Assembly: GCA_964509545.1 (NCBI GenBank)
Contig: CAZDXQ010000023.1
Span: forward strand, 1-53,943
DNA: 53,943 nucleotides
Reading direction: 5' to 3'
Source: JADJWR01 sp964509545
Lineage (GTDB): Bacteria > Pseudomonadota > Gammaproteobacteria > Burkholderiales > Burkholderiaceae_F
Within the stretch, counting starts at the first letter, position 1. Every line of letters begins with the position of its first letter. Under the pieces are notes generated by a model. The model searched no databases, was not told where the DNA came from, and saw nothing but the letters and a program-made list of their open reading frames with translations. This document shows, piece after piece, positions 8,798 to 16,258 of the stretch. The position numbers and the translations under genes are program-made.

Positions 8798-9125
8798 CGC
8801 GGCCGAAGAAACTGCCGCGTCGTTGTCGGCGCCTCGGCCGGGCCAGCGGCATTACCGCGGCGCCGGCGTCATCCCCGCGGCGCACTGTCATCCCCGCGAA
8901 GGCGGGGATGCGGTGCTTCCTGTCGCGAAGGCACCGTTTTCCCGCCTCGACGTGAACGACACGAAGTGGCGGGACTCCTGCACCTGTAAGCCGCAGCCAT
9001 CTGGCACGACCAACCCGCCGCGTACCCATCGGGTCGCATGCCGGCCGCCACGGAACACGAGCGCGTGCGGACGGGCATCACTTCGACCGCTCGCCCGATG
9101 CAGCATGCCTGCAGGAGACAGACCG
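8798..9125. other. 328-bp intergenic region without a supported gene
   Basis: No open frame here has a credible start. It contains a good copy of the dispersed repeat (8886-8913), a partial copy before it (8867-8881), and the leader of the EF-hand gene with its AGGAGA ribosome-binding site. No clear promoter was found. Confidence 0.5.
8886..8913. repeat. Dispersed palindromic repeat, best copy
   Basis: ATCCCCGC (8890-8897) and GCGGGGAT (8902-8909) form a perfect 8-bp stem around GAAG. This is the classic short palindromic element scattered through many high-GC betaproteobacterial genomes. A partial unit precedes it. Confidence 0.65.
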
Positions 9126-9416
9126 ATGAAATCGAATTTCCTCCGCGCGTCCGCGCTGGCCCTCGCCCTGAGCACCTCGCTGATCGCGCTGCCGTCGCAG
9201 GCGCGCGCCGACGACCTGACCTTCCCGGTCATCTTCAAGATGGCCGACAAGAACAACGACGGCATGGTCACCAAGCAGGAGTTCCTCGACGCCATGTCGA
9301 AGGCGTTCGACATGAAGATGGACAAGATGAAAGGCGACACCAAGATGGTCAAAGGCACGATGATGACCCGCGACGGCCTGAAGAGCCTGCTCAACGACAT
9401 CTACCACGGCGCCTGA
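9126..9416 (+). CDS. Secreted EF-hand domain protein
   Basis: A 96-residue protein with a signal peptide (residues 1-28, ending SQARA). It has one EF-hand loop at about 41-52, DKNNDGMVTKQE, with Asp, Asn, Asp, Gly and Glu at the usual calcium-ligand positions. The rest is rich in Lys and Met (FDMKMDKMKGDTKM). It should act in the periplasm as a calcium-binding or metal-binding protein; the partner is unknown. An AGGAGA site precedes the ATG. A weak intrinsic terminator follows. Similar small EF-hand proteins are common in betaproteobacteria but poorly characterised. Confidence 0.8.
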   Translation: MKSNFLRASALALALSTSLIALPSQARADDLTFPVIFKMADKNNDGMVTKQEFLDAMSKAFDMKMDKMKGDTKMVKGTMMTRDGLKSLLNDIYHGA

Positions 9417-9438
9417 TCGGGGCCGAGACAGCGGTCGA

Positions 9439-9472
9439 CGGGCGGCGCGGTGGTGCCGCCCGCTTTCGCTTT
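9439..9472 (+). terminator. Weak intrinsic terminator after the EF-hand gene
   Basis: CGGGCGGC (9439-9446) pairs with GCCGCCCG (9455-9462) across an 8-base loop and is followed by CTTTCGCTTT. The stem is strong but the T-run is interrupted. Confidence 0.5.
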
Positions 9473-9544
9473 GCGCGGGATTGCAGCCGCGCGGCCGTGC
9501 GGCGTAACGTCGCTGCCATCGCGATCGGTCAAGCGGAGCCTGCG

Positions 9545-9874
9545 ATGGCCTACGACGAGGCACTTGCCGCGCGCGTTCGCCGTGCGCATCACGGCCGGCG
9601 CGAACTCACCGAGAAGAAGATGTTCGGCGGCGTGGCCTTCATGCTTCGCGGCAACATGTGCTGTGCCATCACCGGCGGCGAGCTGATCGTGCGCCTGTCG
9701 CCGGCGCAGGCCGAAGCAGCGCTGGCCGAGCCGGACACGAAGGTCTTCGACATGAGCGGCCGTCCGATGAAGGGCTGGATCGTCGTCACCGAAAGCGGTC
9801 TGGCCGCCGACGGCGCGCTGGCGCGTTGGGTCGGTCTCGGCGCGGCCTTTGCGGCGGCGCTGCCGGCGAAGTAG
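9545..9874 (+). CDS. TfoX N-terminal domain protein
   Basis: A 109-residue protein made of a single TfoX N-terminal-type domain: ELTEKKMFGGVAFMLRGNMCCAI followed by KPMKGW-like RPMKGWIVV. TfoX (Sxy) regulates competence in Haemophilus and Escherichia, but stand-alone N-terminal domains like this one lack the C-terminal domain and have no assigned role. The start MAYDEALAARV matches the usual start of these short proteins. It is flanked by an EF-hand gene and a convergent DUF4396 gene with no obvious operon link. The family call is good; function is unknown. Confidence 0.8.
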   Translation: MAYDEALAARVRRAHHGRRELTEKKMFGGVAFMLRGNMCCAITGGELIVRLSPAQAEAALAEPDTKVFDMSGRPMKGWIVVTESGLAADGALARWVGLGAAFAAALPAK

Positions 9875-9997
9875 GCGTCCTTCGCTTCGCCTGCAGCGGG
9901 CCGAGGCGGCCCGGATTGCGATCCGCCATCGGGCCCGGCTTCGGGGTGCGACTCCTGCGGGCAAGCCGCAGCCCTTGCGCCCGGCGCTGCCGCGGCC

Positions 9998-10588
9998 TCA
10001 GTGCCCGTGATAGGCGTGCACCACGGCGTGTCCCTTGCCGCGCGCGATCAGCCAGCGCACCACCGGGAACGCCGCCACGCCGGCGATGGCCAATGCGACG
10101 GCGAGACTGCCCCAGAACAGCGGGCTCGACAGCGGCGCGTCCATCGCGCCCGGAATGGCCAGCATGATCAGGTTGTCGACGATTTCCATGATCGTGATCG
10201 AGGCCGTGTCGGCGAGGAAGGCGAGCTTGAGCGCCGCGGCGACGGGCAGCCCGGCGCGCAGCAGCGGCAACATCGTCAGCGCGTAGCCGGAGACGAAGGC
10301 CAGGGTGACGGCCAGCGCGATCGTCTCGGAATTGCTCAGTCCGAGCGCGGTGCCGATCACCATGCCGGCCACTTCGCCGATCGCACATCCGGTCAGGCAG
10401 TGCAGGGTGGCGGAAAACGCGGTGCGGTTCAGCGACGGCGCCGGGGGCGCGTCGTGCGCGCCCGCATGATGGCCGGCATGCCCCTCGTGTTCCGAATGGC
10501 CGCGGTGGGCCGCGTGATCGTGGTGCCCGGCGTGGGCGTGCGGGTGGTGCGCGTGGGTGGCGGCGGTGTTGATCGTCTTCTCCTTCAT
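9998..10588 (-). CDS. His-rich DUF4396 inner-membrane protein, probable metal handling
   Basis: A 196-residue membrane protein of the DUF4396 family. Residues 12-45 contain 15 His in a low-complexity segment that should bind Cu, Zn or Ni. The membrane part begins with the family signature HCLTGCAIGE (His63, Cys64, Cys68, Glu72), continues with four or five hydrophobic helices carrying acidic residues (FLADTASITIMEIVDNL), and ends HAVVHAYHGH. It follows a 37-residue membrane ORF by 14 bp, and both lie behind a MerR-type promoter facing the adjacent CueR-like gene. I infer copper-induced metal transport or sequestration; no member has a function I can cite. Confidence 0.8.
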   Translation of the reverse strand: MKEKTINTAATHAHHPHAHAGHHDHAAHRGHSEHEGHAGHHAGAHDAPPAPSLNRTAFSATLHCLTGCAIGEVAGMVIGTALGLSNSETIALAVTLAFVSGYALTMLPLLRAGLPVAAALKLAFLADTASITIMEIVDNLIMLAIPGAMDAPLSSPLFWGSLAVALAIAGVAAFPVVRWLIARGKGHAVVHAYHGH

Positions 10589-10602
10589 CGGAAGCGGCGC
10601 GG

Positions 10603-10716
10603 TCAGGCCAGGGTGGCGGCAAGGGCGAGCAGCAGGATCGGCGCGATCGACAGCACAAAGCGCCGGGCCTCGGTGCGCAGTTCGGTTTCGATGTCGTCCA
10701 GCGGTTCGGTGTTCAT
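10603..10716 (-). CDS. 37-residue membrane microprotein upstream of the DUF4396 gene
   Basis: A short frame with the sequence start MNTEPLDDIETELRTEARR followed by one hydrophobic helix, FVLSIAPILLLALAATLA, and a TGA. The ATG is preceded by GGAGA at six-base spacing. It is the first gene after the MerR-type promoter at 10746-10776 and ends 14 bp before the DUF4396 start. The acidic amphipathic N-terminus and single C-terminal transmembrane helix suggest a small subunit or chaperone of the DUF4396 protein. Support is the ribosome-binding site, position and membrane signature; homology is not known to me. Confidence 0.65.
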   Translation of the reverse strand: MNTEPLDDIETELRTEARRFVLSIAPILLLALAATLA

Positions 10717-10745
10717 CGCGTGTCTCCAGTGGGTGAAGTGCCGGC

Positions 10746-10776
10746 AGTGTCAACCTTCCCACGATGGCAAGGTCAA
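10746..10776 (-). promoter_or_regulatory. CueR/MerR-type operator-promoter
   Basis: On the minus strand the -35 TTGACC (10771-10776) and a -10-like GACACT (10746-10751) are separated by 19 bp, the elongated spacing typical of MerR-family activated promoters. The spacer holds the inverted repeat ACCTTGCC-ATCGT-GGGAAGGT, closely matching CueR operators (ACCTTCC ... GGAAGGT). It drives the microprotein and DUF4396 genes. Confidence 0.8.
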
Positions 10777-10842
10777 GGGCCTGTCGCGCGCACGCCGCAC
10801 GTGCCAAGATCCGGCCCCATGAAGCGGGCCGGTGCAGGGGTG

Positions 10843-11340
10843 ATGACGCAGCGCTACTTCGAACTGGGCGAGGCGCGGCGCGACGGCTTCCTGAACATCG
10901 GCGAGGCGGCGCAGGCCAGCGGTGTGTCGGCGAAGATGATCCGGCATTACGAGAGCATCGGCGTGATCCCGCGGCCGGCCCGCACCGCCGCCGGCTATCG
11001 GCTGTACCGCGATGCCGACGTGCACACGCTGCACTTCGTCCAGCGGGCGCGGGCGCTCGGCTTCCCGGTCAGGGAGATCGCGACCCTGGTCAGCCTGTGG
11101 CGCAATCCGCGGCGCAGCAGCGCCGAGGTGCACCGGCTGGCGTCGAAGCACCTGCAGACGCTGGAGAAACGGATCGAGCAGATGCAGGGCCTGCGCGGCA
11201 GCCTGCGTCATCTGGTCGACGCCTGCCACGGCGACGAACGACCGGACTGCCCGATCCTCCACGACCTGGCCGAGCCGCAGGCCGCGGGGCGCAGCGCGCC
11301 GGCGCCGGCGCGATCGCCCTTGCGGCGGCCGCGGCCGTGA
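10843..11340 (+). CDS. cueR: MerR-family copper-responsive regulator, CueR-like
   Basis: A 165-residue MerR regulator. The winged helix begins FLNIGEAAQASGVSAKMIRHYE and is followed by RTAAGYRLY, the family's DNA-binding pattern. A dimerisation helix follows, and the metal loop is CHGDERPDC, Cys128 and Cys136 with seven residues between, the same spacing as the Cu(I)-binding cysteines of CueR. The tail after DCPILHDL is longer than usual and Pro/Arg-rich. The start is uncertain: ATG at 10843 or 10819, neither with a perfect ribosome site. The CueR-type operator lies divergently upstream. The stop overlaps the next gene as GTGA. Confidence 0.85.
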   Translation: MTQRYFELGEARRDGFLNIGEAAQASGVSAKMIRHYESIGVIPRPARTAAGYRLYRDADVHTLHFVQRARALGFPVREIATLVSLWRNPRRSSAEVHRLASKHLQTLEKRIEQMQGLRGSLRHLVDACHGDERPDCPILHDLAEPQAAGRSAPAPARSPLRRPRP

Positions 11341-11816
11341 AGCATCTGCTCAAGCTGCTGCACCTCGCCGCGGCGATCGGCTTCGTCGGCACGCTGGCCG
11401 TATGCCTGCTGCTGGCGATCACCGCCGACGATTCGACGCCTACTGCGTTCGCGGCCGTGCGCCGAGCCATCGCGCTGGCGGCGCAGGACATTGCCCTGCC
11501 GTCGCTGGTGCTGCTGGCGCTCACCGGCATGCTACTGATGGTCAAGCAGCCGGCGCTGGTCGAGGCGCGCTGGGTCTGGGCCAAGGCGGCGCTTGGCCTG
11601 CTGGTGGCGGGCATCGCGCTGCTGGTCGTCATCCCGGCGGCGACGCGCGCTGCAGCGCTGGCGCAACTGGCGCTGGAAGGCTCGCCGGTGCTGGGGCCGC
11701 TGACTTCCGCGCTGCGCGCCGAATGGATCGGGGCAGTGGCGGCGCTTGTCCTGTCGCTGGCGGCGATCGCGCTGGCCGTGTGGCGGCCGCGCTTCGGCCG
11801 TCCGGCGAGCGAGTGA
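11337..11816 (+). CDS. Small membrane protein, CopD/DUF2269-like
   Basis: A 159-residue integral membrane protein with four predicted helices: HLLKLLHLAAAIGFVGTLAV, a helix near IALPSLVLLALTGMLLMV, one in WAKAALGLLVAGIALLVVI, and a final VAALVLSLAAIALAVW. The opening K-LLHLAAAIGF matches the DUF2269/CopD-like group, whose members are often linked to copper or haem. It starts with GTG overlapping the TGA of the CueR-like gene, so the two are translationally coupled. This pairs a copper sensor with a membrane protein. Family membership is by pattern only, and alternative small transport families are possible. Confidence 0.7.
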   Translation: MKHLLKLLHLAAAIGFVGTLAVCLLLAITADDSTPTAFAAVRRAIALAAQDIALPSLVLLALTGMLLMVKQPALVEARWVWAKAALGLLVAGIALLVVIPAATRAAALAQLALEGSPVLGPLTSALRAEWIGAVAALVLSLAAIALAVWRPRFGRPASE

Positions 11817-12122
11817 GCGTGAAGGTTGGTGTGCCATGCGTTGCACTGACGGATCGCTCGACCCGGCCGCTTGACCGCCATCAGTCGGCCGGGTCCGGCG
11901 CCGTCTAGCGTGTGACGGCGCGCCGGAGCGCCTGCGTTTCTTGGCGGCGTCATCACCGCGGGCGTGGGAATCCGGCGCCCTGGTCGCAGGAAGACACTGG
12001 CTCCCCGCCTGCGCGGGGCCGACGGACACGACGGTGCGCGGATCCGGGCTTCACGGCCGCCGCGAATTTCGGGATTGGTTTCAGACTGCCGAGCACTTGT
12101 CCAGCCATCCGAGCGAGGGACG
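11817..12122. other. 306-bp intergenic region with a paired dispersed repeat
   Basis: No supported gene. Two units of the dispersed repeat are visible: GCGTCATCACCGCGGGCGTG (11948-11967) and GGCTCCCCGCCTGCGCGGGG (from 11999). The patatin leader with GAGGGA precedes the ATG at 12123. Confidence 0.5.
11944..12032. repeat. Dispersed palindromic repeat, paired units
   Basis: CCCCGCCTGCGCGGGG (from 12003) is a near-perfect palindrome followed by CCGACGG. A related degenerate unit lies just upstream (11946-11980). The same type of element occurs at 7170, 7355 and 8886. Confidence 0.55.
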
Positions 12123-13205
12123 ATGACGACCCGACGTGCGACGACGCGCAACAGCAGCAAGACGCCGGCCACGCGGCAGCGGCGCGGACGCGCGGCGAGC
12201 CGCGACAACCGCCCGCGCACCGCGCTCGTGCTGCAGGGCGGTGCGGCGCTCGGCGCCTACGAAGCCGGCGTGCTTCAGGCGTTGATCGAAGCGCGGCGGC
12301 CTCTGGAAGTGGTGACCGGCTGCTCGATCGGCGCGCTTATGGCGGCGATCGTCGTGGCCAGCCGCGGCGACCCGGTCGAGACGCTGCGCGACATGTGGCG
12401 CCGCTTCGCCATGCCGGTCAACCCGTTCCTGCCCAACCTGTTCGCGAGCAGCCTGCCGGTGCCGGGCGGCCGCAACGTCTACCGGCCCAATGCGCTGTAC
12501 TTCACGATGCCGACGCTGGCCACGCACATGTACGAGGCCGGCCCGTTGCTGGCAGCGCTGCACGACTGGGTCGACTTCGAGCGGTTGAACGCGGCGCCGA
12601 CTGAAGTGATCGTGACCGCGGTCGAGGTCAAGAGCGGCACGCTGGAAGAGTTCTCAAGCCACCGCGGCGGACTGAGCCCCGAGCACATCGTCGCCAGCGC
12701 CAGCCTGCCGCCGGTGTTCCCGGTCACTTCCGTCGACGGCGGCGACTACTGGGACGGCGGGCTGATCGCCAGCACGCCGCTGCGGCCGGCGATCAACGCG
12801 ATCGAGAAGCACAACCAGAAGGCGCGGGCGGCGCTGTGGGAACTGATCGTCGTCGATCTGTTCACGCCGAGCACGCGGCCGCCGCGCGACATGAGCGATG
12901 TGCTGCAGCGGGCGTTCGAGCTGGTCTTCTTCGGCAAGTTCCAGCACGACCTGAAGCTGTTCCAGTGGATGAACGCGCAGCTCGACCTGATGATCGAGGT
13001 CGACCGGGCGTTGCCGAAGTCGAGCCCGGTCCGCCGTCATCCGGCGTACGTCAAGCTGTCGCAGCATCGCCGCGTCGACCGGCTGACCATCGTGCGCGCC
13101 GACGATCCCGATGCGCTCGGCGGCCCGGCGGATTTCTCGCACGAGGCCATCGAGCAGCGCATGCGGCTCGGCTACGCCGACGGCAGGCGCGCGCTGCGCG
13201 GCTGA
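12123..13205 (+). CDS. Patatin-like phospholipase
   Basis: A 360-residue patatin-family lipid hydrolase. The oxyanion loop is GGAALGAYEAG, the nucleophile elbow is GCSIGA (Ser in G-x-S-x-G), and the second catalytic residue is in DGG (YWDGGLIAS). These form the Ser-Asp dyad of the family, which cleaves acyl groups from membrane lipids. A basic N-terminal region (1-30) with no signal peptide suggests a cytosolic or peripheral membrane location. The C-terminal domain (DUF3734-like, from about 215) follows as in other proteobacterial members. The ATG follows GAGGGA. It is convergent with the PagL-like gene. Confidence 0.9.
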   Translation: MTTRRATTRNSSKTPATRQRRGRAASRDNRPRTALVLQGGAALGAYEAGVLQALIEARRPLEVVTGCSIGALMAAIVVASRGDPVETLRDMWRRFAMPVNPFLPNLFASSLPVPGGRNVYRPNALYFTMPTLATHMYEAGPLLAALHDWVDFERLNAAPTEVIVTAVEVKSGTLEEFSSHRGGLSPEHIVASASLPPVFPVTSVDGGDYWDGGLIASTPLRPAINAIEKHNQKARAALWELIVVDLFTPSTRPPRDMSDVLQRAFELVFFGKFQHDLKLFQWMNAQLDLMIEVDRALPKSSPVRRHPAYVKLSQHRRVDRLTIVRADDPDALGGPADFSHEAIEQRMRLGYADGRRALRG

Positions 13206-13224
13206 AGCGCCTGCGCCGGCGCGG

Positions 13225-13788
13225 TCAAAGCAGCGACGACAGCCGCAGCTGGACGAAGTTCTCGCCCGGATTCGGCTTCCTGAAGCCGGCGTTGGAGAAA
13301 TGCTGGTAACGCAGCGTCAACTCCAGAGCGCCGTCGGCCGAGCGAAAGCCGAAGCCGAGGTGTTCGCCGAAGTTGAAGACGGTGCTGAACCGCTTGTCGC
13401 CGTTGCGATACACGGGCGCGATCACATTGGCGCCGATCGCGCCCTCGACGAAAAGCTTCGGCCAGCGTTCGAAGTGATAGCGCAGCAGCGGCGCGAGGCC
13501 GGCATGGGCCGAGAGGGCATCGCCGCCGTTGCCGTCGCGGGCCCGCCAGCGGCCCAACGACAGTTCGGTATAGCCGCTCCAGGTGCCGCCGGTCACCGCG
13601 CGGCGCGGATCATGCCAGGACCACAGCAGCCCGGCGGTCAGCGCGTCGCTGTGATCGCCCCAGGCCGCTTGTGCGAAGACATGCGACGGAAACCAGGAAC
13701 GCGGCGTCGATGGGGCTGCGGTGTCGGCCGCGGTGGCAGGAAAGACCACCGCGTACAGGCAGATCAGGGCAACGCGTACGCAGCGCAT
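13225..13788 (-). CDS. pagL: Acyloxyacyl hydrolase / lipid A deacylase, PagL family
   Basis: A 187-residue outer-membrane beta-barrel with a signal peptide (residues 1-20, ending PATA). The C-terminal segment LRYQHFSNAGF carries the catalytic His163 and Ser165, and Glu176 in NPGEN is near the third catalytic position. PagL removes the 3-O-acyl chain of lipid A, modifying surface charge and immune recognition. The eight-stranded barrel pattern is consistent with alternating hydrophobic residues. It runs convergent with the patatin gene, and both act on acyl chains. The assignment is good; lipid A specificity is inferred from family. Confidence 0.85.
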   Translation of the reverse strand: MRCVRVALICLYAVVFPATAADTAAPSTPRSWFPSHVFAQAAWGDHSDALTAGLLWSWHDPRRAVTGGTWSGYTELSLGRWRARDGNGGDALSAHAGLAPLLRYHFERWPKLFVEGAIGANVIAPVYRNGDKRFSTVFNFGEHLGFGFRSADGALELTLRYQHFSNAGFRKPNPGENFVQLRLSSLL

Positions 13789-13952
13789 CGATCGAGGCGC
13801 GCCGGGCTGCAGGCCGGCGCGGGCGGGATTATCGCTGCGCGCCGCCTGCGCCGGAACCGGGCGGCGACACGGCTTCGCGCCCGCGCGACAGACGCGAAAG
13901 CGCATGCCGGGGCCGTGGCCCCGGCATGCGACGCAGCCGTTTCGGCTGGCGA

Positions 13953-14216
13953 TCAGGCGCCGATCTGCGCTGCGCCGTAAAGGGCCAGTTCGCGCTTGAC
14001 CTGCTCGCGCGTCAGCTTCGTGTCCGATTTCTGCAGCTCGACCGGATGCACTTCGCCATAGAGCGGGATCCGCTCGACGTCGGCCCGGCCCATCGTCGAG
14101 CCGTAGGTGGCCTGCGCCGAGGCCAGCTGGATGGTGTCCTGCTGCGCGGCGGCCTGCGCCGACAGCGGCAGGGCAACGCTGGCAAGGACGGCAAGGAAGA
14201 GCTGTTTCGCGTTCAT
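13953..14216 (-). CDS. DUF4148-like small secreted protein
   Basis: An 87-residue protein with a signal peptide (1-23, ending SAQAA) followed by a short region ending LTREQVKRELALYGAAQIG. That LTR-x-QV-x-xEL motif marks the DUF4148 family, common in Burkholderiales and without known function. The ATG is preceded by GGAG; an alternative ATG lies two codons upstream. Mature protein is about 64 residues and probably periplasmic. It is separate from its neighbours by over 150 bp on each side. Confidence 0.75.
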   Translation of the reverse strand: MNAKQLFLAVLASVALPLSAQAAAQQDTIQLASAQATYGSTMGRADVERIPLYGEVHPVELQKSDTKLTREQVKRELALYGAAQIGA

Positions 14217-14370
14217 CGTCATCTCCGAGGTGAGGTTGGGTCGATCGGCATACAGAGAACCCGGCCCCGGGAGCGTCCGCGGGCGCGACGGCATCTGCGT
14301 GCCCATCAGTCGAGCGATGCCGCCGCCGCTTACCTGCCGCCGGCATTCGCACCTCCCAAGGATGGGATGT

Positions 14371-14406
14371 AAGAAAACGAAGGCCCGCGCGAGGCGGGCC
14401 TTCGTT
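14371..14406 (-). terminator. Strong intrinsic terminator after the glycine-zipper gene
   Basis: AACGAAGGCCCGC (14376-14388) and GCGGGCCTTCGTT (14394-14406) form a perfect 13-bp stem with a five-base loop. On the minus strand it is followed by TTTTCTT, and it lies just past the stop at 14424. Confidence 0.9.
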
Positions 14407-14423
14407 CGGCGACAGGCCGTTCG

Positions 14424-14972
14424 TCAGCGCACTTGCCAGCGGCCGTCGCCACTGGAGCAGGCGACCTGCGTGCTGGTCTCCTCCTTGCCGCCGCGCCGGC
14501 CGACGAGGCGGAACGCGCGACAGCCTTCGCCGATATCGCGCACCGGGGTCAGCGTGTAGGCCACATTCGTGCGCGTGTTGTGCCAGTTGACCGCACGTCC
14601 GACCGGAGCCAGCTCGAGCGCGTGGCCGATGCAGGCCTGGTCGGCGCGGTCGATCTCGCGGCCGACCGTGGCGCCGATGACCGCGCCGATCACGGTGCCG
14701 ATGATCACGCCGACCACGGGATCGCTGCTGCGCGCGCCGATCACGCCGCCGATGGCCGCGCCGGCAGCGCCGAGCACGGCGGCGGTGTCGCAGCGGCCTG
14801 AAAGCACGCCGTAGTCGGTGCGCCAGGCGCGCCCTGCATAGCCGGCATAGCCGGAGTCGTTCTTCTTGCGCCAGCCGTGCGCCGACGCCTGTGACGGCGG
14901 CTGCGCCGCGGCCGGCAGCGCCAGCGCGAGCGCGAGCGCGATCAGGGTGAACAGGGGCAGCACGCGGTGCAT
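14424..14972 (-). CDS. Secreted glycine-zipper protein
   Basis: A 182-residue protein with a signal peptide (1-23, ending PAAA). A central glycine-zipper two-helix motif runs from about 65 to 105, with VLGAAGAAIGGVIGA and IIGTVIGAVIGATVG. The C-terminal part carries several Cys (CIGHA, GCRAF, VACSS) that may form disulfides. Glycine-zipper proteins of this type sit in or near the outer membrane, such as SlyB/OsmB-like proteins, and may influence envelope stability. No lipobox Cys is evident at the signal-cleavage site. The terminator at 14371-14406 ends its transcript. Confidence 0.8.
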   Translation of the reverse strand: MHRVLPLFTLIALALALALPAAAQPPSQASAHGWRKKNDSGYAGYAGRAWRTDYGVLSGRCDTAAVLGAAGAAIGGVIGARSSDPVVGVIIGTVIGAVIGATVGREIDRADQACIGHALELAPVGRAVNWHNTRTNVAYTLTPVRDIGEGCRAFRLVGRRGGKEETSTQVACSSGDGRWQVR

Positions 14973-15006
14973 GGGATGTCTCCGGCCGCCTTGCGGCCTC
15001 GCCAGC

Positions 15007-16194
15007 TTACGCAATGCGAGCCGACACGCGATCTGCCGCCGCGGCGCGGCTGCGCTGCTGCCGGCGTTGCTCGCCGATCCGCTCGCCGCGGCGCTTGCGC
15101 AGCCAGACCCACAGCCCGGTGCAGACGAGCAGCAGCGGCGTCAGGCCGGTCAGGCACATGGCGACCATGCCGGGCGTGCCGAAAGCGGTGCCGCTGTGCA
15201 GCGGGAACAGCCAGTGCATCAGCGTTTCGCCGGCATTGCGCGTGCGGTCGCTGCGCTCGACGAGCAGCTCGGCCGTGATCGGGTGCACCCAGACGATGGT
15301 GTCGCCGAGCCGGTATTCGTCGCCCGGGCGTTGCAGGTAGAACAGGTAGCCTGCCGTGGCCTTCAGCGGAATGTGGATCTCGGTGATCCTGCGGTCGGGA
15401 AACGACGTGCGCACGGTGTGGATGACCTGCGCGAAAGGCGCCGGATCGTCGCGCGAGCCCTGCCGCCAGGGAATGACCGGAAAGGTCGCCACCTTGGAGA
15501 AGACGCTGACCAGATCGCGCACGTAGTTCAGGTAGACGAGCGTGGCGCCGGTGATCGTGGTCAGCAGCAGCAGCACGAGGAACACCGCGCCGACCGAGCG
15601 GTGCACGTCGAAGAAGATGCGCGTGGCCGAGGCGCGCACGTTGATCCACACCAGCTTCGCCCAGCCCGAGCGCTTCTTCGGCAGCGCGAGGACGAGGCCG
15701 GTCACGGCCGAGGCGAGCAGGGCGAAACCGGCGATGCCGACGATGTTCGAGCCGGTATTGCCGAGCAGCACGTTGCGGTGGAACTCGTAGACGGTGCGCA
15801 GCAGGTGGCGCCGGTCAAGGCTCATCGTCTCGGTGCCGCGGATGCCGAGCAGGTTGCCGCTCGCCGGATCGAAGGTCGCCTCGACACGCTCTTCGCGGCC
15901 GCCGCGCGACGGCGCGGTGCGCATCTGCAGCCGGTAGACCTCGCCGGCGGCGGCCGGCAGGCGCACGCGGTCGACCCCGGCCAGTCCGGGCGAGGTGCGG
16001 GCGCGCTCGACGATCGCCTCCGGCGGCAGCGATGGGCCGCGCGCGCTCGCGCGCAGCAGATCGGGATTGAGCCAGGCGTCGACCGGCTCCTCGAACACCA
16101 GCACGCTGCCGGTCAGCCCGACCAGCGCGAACCACAGGCCCAGCGCGATGCCGAGCCACTTGTGCACCGTGAACCAGAGCCTGTCTTCGCGCAT
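15007..16194 (-). CDS. PepSY-associated TM helix domain protein, possible ferric reductase/iron uptake
   Basis: A 395-residue inner-membrane protein of the PepSY-TM family. It begins MREDRLWFTVHKWLGIALGLW and has four major hydrophobic helices: near 12-32, 145-165, 198-218 and 335-358, separated by periplasmic PepSY domains (SSNL-type region near 60-125 and 230-310). Conserved His occur at the ends of helices (VHKW, DVHRS, MHWLFPLHSG). The family is often linked to ferric siderophore uptake and ferric reduction. An in-frame GTG 13 codons upstream is a possible alternative start. The neighbouring DUF1499 gene is 64 bp upstream, probably co-transcribed. Confidence 0.85.
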   Translation of the reverse strand: MREDRLWFTVHKWLGIALGLWFALVGLTGSVLVFEEPVDAWLNPDLLRASARGPSLPPEAIVERARTSPGLAGVDRVRLPAAAGEVYRLQMRTAPSRGGREERVEATFDPASGNLLGIRGTETMSLDRRHLLRTVYEFHRNVLLGNTGSNIVGIAGFALLASAVTGLVLALPKKRSGWAKLVWINVRASATRIFFDVHRSVGAVFLVLLLLTTITGATLVYLNYVRDLVSVFSKVATFPVIPWRQGSRDDPAPFAQVIHTVRTSFPDRRITEIHIPLKATAGYLFYLQRPGDEYRLGDTIVWVHPITAELLVERSDRTRNAGETLMHWLFPLHSGTAFGTPGMVAMCLTGLTPLLLVCTGLWVWLRKRRGERIGEQRRQQRSRAAAADRVSARIA

Positions 16195-16258
16195 GCCGCT
16201 GCGCCGAGCCGTGGATTGCCGTTGCCGCGACACTACTTGACGCGCGCGCCGCCGTCGA

